The notes beneath the pieces were generated by a model, which made no database searches, was not told the DNA's origin, and worked only from the letters and a program-made list of their open reading frames with translations. Source: Chitinivorax sp. B (GTDB lineage Bacteria; Pseudomonadota; Gammaproteobacteria; Burkholderiales; SCOH01). Taken from it: 64,000 nucleotides of DNA. This document shows positions 45,469-54,023 of the stretch, piece by piece. The DNA is taken from positions 1 through 64,000 of the forward strand of contig NZ_SCOH01000016.1 of the NCBI RefSeq assembly GCF_005503445.1. Reading direction: 5' to 3'. A program made the translations under genes and the position numbers. How positions within the stretch are numbered: position 1 is the first letter of the stretch; the number at the start of each line of letters is the position of its first letter.

Positions 45469-46047
45469 ATGCCTGGTTTGATTTCGCTCCTGATGGCGGT
45501 CCTGTTCATGTTGGTGGCTGCTTGGTTGTACTGGCCATCACCAGAGATTGCTTTTCGTACGGATGAATCACCTGTTGCATGGTTGTCCAGTGCGCAGATG
45601 TGGGCGATGGCCGTGTTGTCACTCAGGCTTTGGGGAAACTCGATCCTACCCCGCAAGTTATGCCTATGGCTGGCGCTGGCAATGATGGGAATGGCGTTCG
45701 ATGAACAGTTCATGCTGCATGAGCATTGGAAGTACTCATGCCACCAGTGGATATCGGCCTGTCGTTACACCTGGATGACTGAGCTGCCGATGTTACTGGT
45801 CGGCAGCCTTGGCTTGTTGACAGGAATCTGGTTGCAACACAGTTTGCTCACACCTCATTTACGCAGGTTATTGTGGGCGTCGCTGTTGATAGGGCTGATG
45901 GCGCTACTGTTGCGCTTCACCGAACAGCCTATCGTGTTGCTACCTTACAAAGCGGCGTTGCTGGTGATTGCCCAGGCGTTGTTCATTGCCACATTGCTTG
46001 GCGTACCATCAGCATCAGCCGATACCCGTCAGGTGCACTCCGCATAG
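45469..46047 (+). CDS. Multi-pass membrane protein of unknown function
   Basis: 192 aa from the ATG at 45469 (MPGLISLLMAVLFMLVAAWLY), which begins directly with a membrane helix; about five or six hydrophobic segments follow. The loop FDEQFMLHEHWKYSCHQW, rich in His, Glu and Cys, is the most distinctive part. No clear Shine-Dalgarno precedes this start, and the frame is open upstream to a TTG at 45364, so the start is uncertain. The 3' end overlaps the convergent SH3b gene by 19 bp. I do not recognise the family. Confidence 0.6.
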   Translation: MPGLISLLMAVLFMLVAAWLYWPSPEIAFRTDESPVAWLSSAQMWAMAVLSLRLWGNSILPRKLCLWLALAMMGMAFDEQFMLHEHWKYSCHQWISACRYTWMTELPMLLVGSLGLLTGIWLQHSLLTPHLRRLLWASLLIGLMALLLRFTEQPIVLLPYKAALLVIAQALFIATLLGVPSASADTRQVHSA

Positions 46048-47477
46048 AAATCACTTTCAAACGGATACCATTCGCCACCTATATTGGCAAAGACAATACG
46101 GCGTTTGAGGATGGGCGTCGTGCCCTCGACGATTTCGGGCATGCCCCAAAGATCCCATTGTACGAAGTCCGCAATGGCGTCGTTGTTCAAGTCAATCTCA
46201 TAGACGGCAGCACGTAATATCCCCTCCGGGCTACCACCAGCAACCGATGTTTCAGTACGGTGACTGATCTTGGCTGTTCGTAACGGAAGTGCTGTCGGCG
46301 CCTGAAACCAGAGCAAGGGATCTTTGATGGCAGGGTAGTCAGCCAATACATTCTTGCCACGACGACGATTGCTCAAGCCTTCTGCACAACCACCGTTTTC
46401 ACCGTTAGGCTTGAACTGGATCTGTGGTGTCCATTGATAGGCACCCACCAGGCCGGTACACCCAACCACATGCTCCACAATCGGTTTGTCGAGCTTAAGA
46501 TCGAAGCGACCAATATCCCATGCCCCTGAATAGTGCCAACCCAGGTGTTGACGGAACTCCCAACGCGGCCCACCCGTGACATGACCCCGCTGCAGGATAC
46601 CGAAGTGCGCACTGACCTGTTCGATACCTGCATTGCCCGACAGGATTTCGCGAGGGCTACGGAACAACGAAGGCCGGATTGCGGGTAGCTGCAATTTTGA
46701 AAAACCTTGAACCCGGCAATCATGCACAATCGGCGACCCATAGGGAAAATCTTTGATGTTCGGATAATCCGTACGGGGCCAGAGCAGCGCGAATTTTTCC
46801 CCTTTGGCATTCGCGGTGGCTTGCTGCATCTGTTTGCAGCTCAATAGCGGGGGATTCATGCTGGCAGGGGCAACGATCCCATTTGCCAGCAGGTTTTTCA
46901 TGGCATCGAATTCCGGAACCGGATAACGGATCAACTTGGGTTGCGGCACTTCGTCTGTCAGGAATTCCCCGCTTTCATTTCTGCCGTTTTCCAGGTGGCG
47001 CTGCTTGTCGGAGAGTAAGCGCTTATGGAAATGGCCACCAGCGGTAAAGAGTGCCTGAGCTGATGGTGCTATCCAGAACGCACGCAGTGGTGAATACAGC
47101 GGGTTTTTCTGACCGGAGTTGGGTGGAGCATATTCATTGCCGATCTCTGCAAGTATCAGTGGCTTGTCCCCCAGTAAGTTGCATGGAACAAAGCCCCGGC
47201 GTGACTCGCTCCATTCGATCTCGCAGCTTTTATCATGCTGTGAGATAGGGGTGACCTTGGTGTTGGTAATCAGTTGAACAATAACCGGACTGTTTACGTC
47301 AGCGGTCTGGCGGACATTCACCCATGAGCCCAACACCCACTTTGTTGAGTCTGCTGCGTTTGCGGAAAACGTCAGCAGGAAGTATGCCCCTGCAAGCCCC
47401 GCCTGTTTGACAAAGCGAGGAAGCCAATCGTGTGGGGTGAGAATGTCTGAACTGCGTATGTGTGTTGAACGTGTCAT
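46029..47477 (-). CDS. Exported SH3b-domain protein of unknown function
   Basis: 482 aa with an N-terminal hydrophobic segment ending SANA near residue 42, longer than a usual signal peptide, so the true start may be internal. A bacterial SH3 domain follows (WVLGSWVNVRQTADVNSPVI to RRGFVPCNLLGD). The remaining 370 residues have no motif I recognise; several Cys and Trp residues and a final EF-hand-like DLNNDAIADF suggest a secreted beta protein. SH3b domains often bind peptidoglycan peptides. Confidence 0.75.
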   Translation of the reverse strand: MTRSTHIRSSDILTPHDWLPRFVKQAGLAGAYFLLTFSANAADSTKWVLGSWVNVRQTADVNSPVIVQLITNTKVTPISQHDKSCEIEWSESRRGFVPCNLLGDKPLILAEIGNEYAPPNSGQKNPLYSPLRAFWIAPSAQALFTAGGHFHKRLLSDKQRHLENGRNESGEFLTDEVPQPKLIRYPVPEFDAMKNLLANGIVAPASMNPPLLSCKQMQQATANAKGEKFALLWPRTDYPNIKDFPYGSPIVHDCRVQGFSKLQLPAIRPSLFRSPREILSGNAGIEQVSAHFGILQRGHVTGGPRWEFRQHLGWHYSGAWDIGRFDLKLDKPIVEHVVGCTGLVGAYQWTPQIQFKPNGENGGCAEGLSNRRRGKNVLADYPAIKDPLLWFQAPTALPLRTAKISHRTETSVAGGSPEGILRAAVYEIDLNNDAIADFVQWDLWGMPEIVEGTTPILKRRIVFANIGGEWYPFESDFYAECT

Positions 47478-47663
47478 GTTGTTCCTGAATGAAATGGCGT
47501 ATCAACCTGTCCGTAGCGTGCTTCAGACTACTGTTCTTGACACCACAGGCCAGTCGTGACGCAGGAATGCCGCATGATAAGTCAAGCCAGGACGGGACAT
47601 GCGCATATTCTGGTTTTTACGAAATCAGATACTTGACCTGTCAGTTCATTGTCATGTATAAAT

Positions 47664-47685
47664 CTATTAACAAATTAGTTAATAG
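47664..47685. promoter_or_regulatory. ArsR-type operator upstream of arsR gene
   Basis: CTATTAAC and GTTAATAG form a perfect 8-bp inverted repeat around AAATTA, ending 5 nt before the ArsR start. ArsR-family repressors bind AT-rich dyads of this size in their own promoters, so autoregulation is likely; there is no Shine-Dalgarno in the remaining gap, so the site overlaps the leader. Confidence 0.6.
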
Positions 47686-47690
47686 TTAAA

Positions 47691-48035
47691 ATGACACAAT
47701 CTCTAGACCGCATTTTTGAAGCGTTGGCATCAGGGCCCAGACGGCAGATTTTGGCTTATCTGACGGAAGCCGAGCTATCGACGTCTGATCTGGCTACCCG
47801 TTTTTCAATGAGCACGCCGGCAATATCGAGGCACCTTTCGGTACTTGAGACAGCTGGATTGGTTACCAGTGAACGGCGCGGACAGTTTGTGATGTACCGC
47901 TTGAATCGCGACAGTCTGGTGAACAGTCTGATGGGCTATGCCTTCGAACTTTGCCCTGTGGGTAACGAGTTGAAACGTGAATCCCGTGAATTGTCACAGC
48001 AGCATAAAGATGAACTGAAAGGTGATCATGTCTGA
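47691..48035 (+). CDS. ArsR/SmtB-family regulator
   Basis: 114 aa winged-helix repressor (RIFEALASGPRRQILAYL; FSMSTPAISRHLSVLETAGL). It lacks the CVC metal-binding box of true ArsR and the later metal sites, so it likely responds to something other than a metal, as in SdpR-type members. The start has no Shine-Dalgarno; translation may be leaderless. It overlaps the desaturase gene by 8 bp, so it almost certainly controls fatty acid desaturation. Confidence 0.85.
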   Translation: MTQSLDRIFEALASGPRRQILAYLTEAELSTSDLATRFSMSTPAISRHLSVLETAGLVTSERRGQFVMYRLNRDSLVNSLMGYAFELCPVGNELKRESRELSQQHKDELKGDHV

Positions 48036-49314
48036 CCTCCAAGTCATACCTAAGCACCACCGGGTCCAAGTACAACATGAAACGGATGTGGTGCAAGGAT
48101 CAGTCAAATGGGCACCCGCGAAATCATTTTGGTTTACCGGTATGCTGTTCGCAACGCTGATTGGCGGTAGTCTGACATGGAGCTGGTCGGCATTTGGCGT
48201 GTTTCTGGCGAGCACTGCGGCTGTATTGCTGTTTGGACATTCATTGGGCAGCCATCGCAAGTTGATTCACGACAGTTACCAATGCCCGCGCTGGCTGGAG
48301 TACACATTGGTTTATATGGGGGTACAGGTAGGGTTGTCGGGGCCTTTGGGGTTGTTGCGACAACATGATCTGCGCGACTTTGCGCAACGGCTGCCCGATT
48401 GCCACGACTACCTGCGTCACCGCAACGTGTTCTGGCGAGATGCATGGTGGCAGTTGAATTGCGAACTGATTCTGGATCGACCGCCGAAACTGAATCTGGA
48501 ACCACGTGTTGCCAATGATCGTTTCTATCAATTTCTGGAACGGACCTGGATGTGGCAACAGTTACCGCCCGCCATTGTGCTTTACATGCTGGGCGGATGG
48601 GCCTTTGTGTTCTGGGGGGTATGTGCACGCATCACGGCGGGCGTATTCGGACACTGGTTGGTTGGTTATTTTGCACACAATCAGGGTGACATGCATTTTG
48701 AAGTAACGGGTGCCGCAGTACAGGGGCATAACATTCACTTGGTCTCATTGCTAACCATGGGGGAGTGTTGGCACAACAATCATCATGCTTTCCCTGGTTC
48801 TGCCAAGCTGGGGTTGGCACCCGGTGAATGGGATCCGGGTTGGTGGGCATTGAAATTGATGGCGAGGGTAGGGTGGGTATGGGGTATTCGTCTGCCTGCC
48901 GATCTGCCTCATCGTGCCGTTTTGCAGCCTTGCCATGTTGATGCAATGTCCATGGTGCAACGAGCGGGAACATCTCTCACGTTACCAGCCACAAGGCAGT
49001 GGTCCGTATTGTGGGGGGTAATGCGAGAGTGGTCGGCACATGCGCAGAGGGCAACACCCACCATCTCTGGCCCGGTAGCCAATTTATCGCCAAGTCAGCT
49101 GCGATGGCTGGTGGGTGAACGGATTCCCTTCAGCATAAAGCGGACCAGCCGACGTGTCTCGCTACAAGTCGGTGAGCAAAGAATTGATGGATTGCCTGCG
49201 ATTTGTTTGGTGTGGTTTGATCGAGGTGGATTGTTCCGCGGGGCCGCGATCGTATTGCTTCCGGTGGCATGCATGGTTGAAACGGTGCGTAGTTGGGTCG
49301 AATTGCCGGCCTGA
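48028..49314 (+). CDS. Membrane fatty acid (acyl-CoA) desaturase
   Basis: 428 aa. Di-iron histidine boxes: HSLGSHR (box 1), a variant box 2 region RQHDLRDFAQR instead of HRxHH, and HNNHHAFPGSA (box 3). Four hydrophobic segments flank them. It would introduce a cis double bond into acyl chains, probably delta-9, using O2. The ATG at 48028 follows AAGGTG and lies inside the ArsR gene's last codons, so expression is coupled. The last 100 residues are a soluble tail not needed in minimal desaturases. Confidence 0.87.
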   Translation: MSDLQVIPKHHRVQVQHETDVVQGSVKWAPAKSFWFTGMLFATLIGGSLTWSWSAFGVFLASTAAVLLFGHSLGSHRKLIHDSYQCPRWLEYTLVYMGVQVGLSGPLGLLRQHDLRDFAQRLPDCHDYLRHRNVFWRDAWWQLNCELILDRPPKLNLEPRVANDRFYQFLERTWMWQQLPPAIVLYMLGGWAFVFWGVCARITAGVFGHWLVGYFAHNQGDMHFEVTGAAVQGHNIHLVSLLTMGECWHNNHHAFPGSAKLGLAPGEWDPGWWALKLMARVGWVWGIRLPADLPHRAVLQPCHVDAMSMVQRAGTSLTLPATRQWSVLWGVMREWSAHAQRATPTISGPVANLSPSQLRWLVGERIPFSIKRTSRRVSLQVGEQRIDGLPAICLVWFDRGGLFRGAAIVLLPVACMVETVRSWVELPA

Positions 49315-49458
49315 GCGGCTTTCATAAAGCAATTTTCGTGGGTAAGGATTGTGGTGAGGTGCAACACGATGGCATGATCTGCAGCCTGCTGCCGCGCTTA
49401 ACATGATGATCATGCCGGGTGTTGCAGTTTCCGATCCCATCCTCACTGCACAACAACC

Positions 49459-50064
49459 ATGAAAATACTCAACCCAGCAGTACAGGCAGCTTTGCAGTCC
49501 GGTGCCCCGATCAAGTTGAACGTTGGTGGGGGTACCACGCGTCGGGACGGTTATTTCAATATTGATCTGGTGGCGTTGCCTGAGGTGGATATTGTGGCGG
49601 ATCTGAATGCGCCATTATCCCTGTTGCCAGATAACTGCGTTAGTGCGGTCTATACCAGCCATGTGCTGGAGCATGTCACCAATTTATTGGGGCTGATGGA
49701 AGAACTGCACAGAGTCTGTCGGCCAGATGCGATGCTGGAGATCATCGTGCCACATTTTTCCAGCCCCCTGTATTACTCCGATCCAACCCATGTTCGTCCC
49801 TGGGGCATTTACACCATCGGCTACTTCATGGATCGCGAAGACCAGATCGGGCGCAAGGTGCCCAGCTATTATTCCCAGGCACGTTTCAAATTGCTGGAAC
49901 GACGACTGGTGTTTTCGCGGAGCAATCTGTTTGACCGCTTACTGGTGCCGGCACTGCGAGCAGTCCTCAATCGCTGGTTCGCTGCAATGGAGGTTTATGA
50001 GCGACGTTGGGCATGGATTTATCCCGCCCTTGAAATCCGCATGATGGTCACACCCAAGAAATAG
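49459..50064 (+). CDS. SAM-dependent methyltransferase (class I)
   Basis: 201 aa. The SAM-binding core is KLNVGGGTTRRDGYFNIDL, then DIVADLNAPL and SHVLEHV. The C-terminal part (HFSSPLYYSDPTHVRPWG) resembles the predicted methyltransferases in polysaccharide clusters; the acceptor is unknown. It follows the desaturase gene by 144 nt on the same strand and may or may not be in its transcript. Confidence 0.85.
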   Translation: MKILNPAVQAALQSGAPIKLNVGGGTTRRDGYFNIDLVALPEVDIVADLNAPLSLLPDNCVSAVYTSHVLEHVTNLLGLMEELHRVCRPDAMLEIIVPHFSSPLYYSDPTHVRPWGIYTIGYFMDREDQIGRKVPSYYSQARFKLLERRLVFSRSNLFDRLLVPALRAVLNRWFAAMEVYERRWAWIYPALEIRMMVTPKK

Positions 50065-50067
50065 CAC

Positions 50068-50613
50068 TCAGCTTTGACTGGCGTTCATAAAACTGATGGA
50101 GAACAAGCTGGTCAGCTCATCGTCCCCTGGCAACATCAGGTCGCGTTCGTAGGTCATTCCGATGTGTTCCAGCAGACGTATCGAACGCTGATTGTCCGGT
50201 GAGGTAATGGCCAGTAATCTGGTCAGCTTCAAGGTGTGCTGTGCATGATGCAACATGCTCTGGGTAGCTTCCCGAGCATAGCCATGACCGCGACTGGCCG
50301 GCAGGAAGGCATAGCCGATATCAATATCCGGCAGTGTGTCACGACGGATCAACCCACATAGTCCCAATGGCGTACCATCCTCGGTCCGTTCAGTCAGATA
50401 CATGCCAAAGCCATGCTGTACATAGCTGACCATTGGGCCATCTTGAATATATCGGCGGGCATCGTCCAGCGAATGCACATCGCGGCTGCCAATGAAGTGC
50501 AGCCAGTCCGGATCGTTGACCAAGGCCATGATGAACGCAGCATCATCAACAGTGAGTGGGCGCAAGGTGAGGCGAGCAGTATGCAGGATGGTGTTGTGGG
50601 TGGATGTATCCAT
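50068..50613 (-). CDS. GNAT N-acetyltransferase (RimJ/RimL type)
   Basis: 181 aa from the ATG at 50613, which has AAGGA 6 nt upstream and starts MDTSTHNTILHTARLTLRP. The acetyl-CoA loop is LPASRGHGYAREATQ. Longer in-frame starts would run into the peptidase gene. It follows the M1 peptidase by 14 nt, so the two form an operon. Substrate unknown. Confidence 0.85.
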   Translation of the reverse strand: MDTSTHNTILHTARLTLRPLTVDDAAFIMALVNDPDWLHFIGSRDVHSLDDARRYIQDGPMVSYVQHGFGMYLTERTEDGTPLGLCGLIRRDTLPDIDIGYAFLPASRGHGYAREATQSMLHHAQHTLKLTRLLAITSPDNQRSIRLLEHIGMTYERDLMLPGDDELTSLFSISFMNASQS

Positions 50614-50627
50614 ATCGATCCTTGGTG

Positions 50628-51959
50628 TCATGCTTTGGGTTGCTGGGACTGTGCATGGTAGACCCATTTCGCGAAGAACGGGGTGAGATCCTGCCCGCTG
50701 GCCTGCGCCATCGCTGCCTTGAAATCGTTGGTGGTGACCGACAAACCCCAATAACGTTGGGTATAGTGACGCAGGCCATGCCAAAAGATTGTGTCACCCA
50801 AATGCTCTCGCAGCATGTGGACGACATAGGTTCCTTTGTCATACACCAACGCACGGTCATTGGCACTAGGGTTTAGCCAGTCGGAGAAAATCAGCGGCTT
50901 GTCTTCACCTCGTTCGCGAACATGCTCGTACGAAGTACGGGCGCTGTCGATGTGACGCAAGTATTCCTCGCGGCCGAAGCGATATTCCAGATAGGCGGCA
51001 GTCATGAAGCTGGCGATACCCTCATTGAGCCACATTTCGGTCCAGCGACGGTTGGTCAGGCCGTTCCCCCACCATTGATGGGCTAGCTCATGCGCGCCCA
51101 GCCAGATCTTCTTTTCGTTGGCAAGCACACGCTTGCCGTAACTTTCATCCAACATGGCGATGTGATTCAGCTCCTGGGCTACTTTGCCTGCTGCCAATAC
51201 CTGTGTGTAATGTTGACCAGGGTAGGGGATGCCTGCCTTATCTTCAAAAAAGCGCAACATGGTTGGCGTGTCGGCAAACACCTGTCGCAGTGCCTGTTCG
51301 TCAAAATTGGCTGAGCCAAGATAACGGAGCTGTACGTGCGCATGATGTGCCCTGACTTCACGATACAGGCCAGCGGTAAAACCATAGAGGTAGCTGGGCA
51401 TCGGTGCTGTTTGTCGCCACTCGCTGGCGATACGATCACCTGATAAGGGGCGGGTGGTGTGATGCTGGCCATTGGCGGCGGCTTTCAGGCCGCTTGGCAA
51501 AATCAGCGTCAGGTTCAATGTGGCCCGATCACTTGGATCATCCACGCAGGGCATCCAGTCACTGGTGGAAAATGCGGTGTAGATCTGCTGTGCTGCGGGG
51601 GAGAAGTACAACCCAGCTTTAGGTTGTCCTTGATATCGAATGGTGAGCGTATGCGGGTTTTCGGTTGATGCAGGTAGACTGACGACAAGACGTCTTCCTT
51701 GCTTGCTGAAAGCCAGTGTCTGGTGGTTGTGGTTGGTAATGTTGTCGATGTTCAGCTCACCCGCATCCAGCTGGATTTGAGATGCCGTACTGGTGAATGT
51801 GACCGTTAGTTCCCCTTGAAGGTGCTGGGTAAGCAGGTCAGGTGTCAGTTGCAGCTGATAATGGAGAATATCGATGTTGCCTTCTGGATGCGGCAAGCTG
51901 GTGCAGCCTGTCAGCAAGGCCAGGATGATCAACCATGGGGTGCGATGTATTGGTGTCAT
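50628..51959 (-). CDS. M1-family metallopeptidase lipoprotein
   Basis: 443 aa from the ATG at 51959, giving a short lipoprotein signal with lipobox LLTGC (Cys19). The zinc motif is HELAH with the third ligand in LNEGIAS, the HExxHx18E signature of gluzincin aminopeptidases. The usual GAMEN exopeptidase motif is not seen, and the C-terminal ARM domain of larger family members is missing, so specificity is uncertain. It likely faces the periplasm. Confidence 0.87.
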   Translation of the reverse strand: MTPIHRTPWLIILALLTGCTSLPHPEGNIDILHYQLQLTPDLLTQHLQGELTVTFTSTASQIQLDAGELNIDNITNHNHQTLAFSKQGRRLVVSLPASTENPHTLTIRYQGQPKAGLYFSPAAQQIYTAFSTSDWMPCVDDPSDRATLNLTLILPSGLKAAANGQHHTTRPLSGDRIASEWRQTAPMPSYLYGFTAGLYREVRAHHAHVQLRYLGSANFDEQALRQVFADTPTMLRFFEDKAGIPYPGQHYTQVLAAGKVAQELNHIAMLDESYGKRVLANEKKIWLGAHELAHQWWGNGLTNRRWTEMWLNEGIASFMTAAYLEYRFGREEYLRHIDSARTSYEHVRERGEDKPLIFSDWLNPSANDRALVYDKGTYVVHMLREHLGDTIFWHGLRHYTQRYWGLSVTTNDFKAAMAQASGQDLTPFFAKWVYHAQSQQPKA

Positions 51960-52646
51960 TGTTTCAGGTGGATAGGGGGGGTGCCCAACTGCTTTAGGCG
52001 CCGTCATTGCAAGTCATCGGATATGTACTGTTGGCGAAGCGTCTGAATGGTAAACCAAGCGGAGCGATATACGTTTTCGTGTGTGGATCTGGTTGGCCTG
52101 TTGTATTGGGTGTAAGACCACCACCTCGGTCCATTCAGACCGTATTGGTGCAAATAGCTGCTTGGCTTGCACAAGCAGGCATCATCATCCAATACTTCTT
52201 CAGTCTTGGTACCGTCAGCCATGGGGTCTTGGCGCGATTGCATTCCCGATTGATTTTGCCTGATTTAAATTCACATGGTTTGTAGGTAAAAGTCGATTCA
52301 GTGCTGGAAATGTTGAGTAGCTATCCATCATTCGTGCTTCGCCAAGACACACTTTCGGCTTGATCTTGCCTAGAGGACAACAGTGGAGGCAGCAGTGCTG
52401 ACGAGGTTGTCCACCGTTTGTTTGAATGTTTCAACAGTAACCTCGGCAATCTTCCTTTTGCCAGCCTGTGGCGCAGATATGCCGTTGATTTTATGAATAC
52501 CAGTGGTACTACATGTTGTGAGCAGACAATCTGCTGCTGATGCGCTGTATTGTTGCGCTGACGCAAGGATTGTTTTCTTGTGCAATGCAAAAATGTCATC
52601 GAATACTGCTATATGAAGGGTAACCGACGGTATGGAAAAGGTGAGC
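51960..52646. other. Intergenic region upstream of the Pta operon
   Basis: Nearly 690 bp between divergent transcription units. It contains the promoters for both. A minus-strand frame (52370-52648) encodes a 92-residue Ala/Ser/Thr-rich helical peptide that faintly recalls phasins, but it overlaps the start of the plus-strand Pta gene and has no clear start site, so I do not call it a gene. Confidence 0.4.
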
Positions 52647-54020
52647 ATGACTGAAAACTATCCACTAGAAGGTCTGCGGCCCGGTCAGCGTGCTGAAACG
52701 ATGCGTCGTCTGACGGTCAACGATATAGAGTTGTTTGCGCTGATGGGGGGCGAGATTGATAGCGAGCAGATACGACCTGCAGGCGAAGGGCATGTGGCTG
52801 CCCATGCCAGTGGCTGTGTGGCGTTGGTGCTGTGGTTGATCTGCAACCGCATGCCAGGGGCTGGCAGCGAAGTGATGCGGCACGACCTGCGGTCAGCTGG
52901 CATGGTCATGGTAGGGGACGAGATCGATTGCGATGCAGAATTGTCAGAAGTCGATGCCGAGACCGGCTTGGCCCTGTTTCGTGTCGGTTGTCGCAATCAA
53001 CATGGTTCGACTTTACTGTATGGCCATGTTTGGGTTCGGGCACCACGTGAGCGAATTGTCAGCGAGCACGAATCGTTGCCGGAAATCACGCTGCATCGCC
53101 ATGATGGTTTTGCCCATTTGCTGGAATCCTGCAAGACAAGAGAGGCGGTCAGCTGCGCAATTGTTCACCCTTGCGATCGTGATTCCCTGCTGGGTGCGCT
53201 GGAGGCGGCGCGCCATGGTTTGATTCGGCCGATTCTGGTAGGGCCACAGGCCAAGATTCGAGCCACTGCCGAGGCAGCTGGTGCGAGCCTGGATGGCATT
53301 GAGATGCTGCACACCGAACATAGTCACGCTGCAGCGATGGCCGCTGTCGAGCTGGCGCGCAATGGCCTTGTTGAATCGTTGATGAAAGGTTCGCTACATA
53401 CCGATGAATTGATGGCCGCCGTGGTGCCCAGTGCCACGGGCCTGAGAACCGGCCGACGTATCAGTCATGTGTTTGTACTGGATGTGCCAGCCTACTCGCG
53501 GCCACTGCTGGTGACCGATGCGGCCATCAACATTGCACCGGCTTTTGAAGAGAAGATCGATATCGTGCAAAACGCTATCGATCTGGCACACATTCTGGGT
53601 ATTCCTGAACCCAAGGTCGCAATTTTGTCGGCAACCGAGGTGGTCAATTCGAAAATTCCGTCGACCATGGATGCCGCTCTACTATGCAAAATGGCCGATC
53701 GGGGGCAGATTACTGGTGGCATACTGGATGGCCCGCTCGCTTTCGACAACGCCATCAGCATTGAAGCAGCCCGTACCAAGCGTATTGTGTCACCCGTGGC
53801 TGGCCAAGCAGATATTCTGGTCGCACCAGATCTGGAGGCCGGGAATATGCTTGCCAAGAATATGGCGTATTTTGCGGGGGCCGATATTGCGGGGGTGGTT
53901 GTCGGTGCACGGGTACCGATTGTACTGACCAGTCGTGCCGACAGTGTGCGTTCGCGTCTGGCCTCTGCTGCCATCATGGCATTGGTGGCGCATGCCCGTC
54001 GCCCAACTGTTGAGGAATGA
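52647..54020 (+). CDS. Bifunctional MaoC-like hydratase / phosphate acetyl(butyryl)transferase
   Basis: 457 aa. Residues 1-140 form a MaoC-like hot-dog domain and the rest a phosphotransacylase (Pta/Ptb) domain (ESLMKGSLHTDELMAAV; PSTMDAALLCKMADRGQI). Such fusions are known in betaproteobacteria near PHA genes. The ATG at 52647 follows AAGGTG; an ATG at 52632 is in frame but overlaps that site. It starts a three-gene operon with ackA (3-nt gap) and fabI, linking acyl-CoA to acyl phosphate. Confidence 0.88.
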   Translation: MTENYPLEGLRPGQRAETMRRLTVNDIELFALMGGEIDSEQIRPAGEGHVAAHASGCVALVLWLICNRMPGAGSEVMRHDLRSAGMVMVGDEIDCDAELSEVDAETGLALFRVGCRNQHGSTLLYGHVWVRAPRERIVSEHESLPEITLHRHDGFAHLLESCKTREAVSCAIVHPCDRDSLLGALEAARHGLIRPILVGPQAKIRATAEAAGASLDGIEMLHTEHSHAAAMAAVELARNGLVESLMKGSLHTDELMAAVVPSATGLRTGRRISHVFVLDVPAYSRPLLVTDAAINIAPAFEEKIDIVQNAIDLAHILGIPEPKVAILSATEVVNSKIPSTMDAALLCKMADRGQITGGILDGPLAFDNAISIEAARTKRIVSPVAGQADILVAPDLEAGNMLAKNMAYFAGADIAGVVVGARVPIVLTSRADSVRSRLASAAIMALVAHARRPTVEE

Positions 54021-54023
54021 GCC

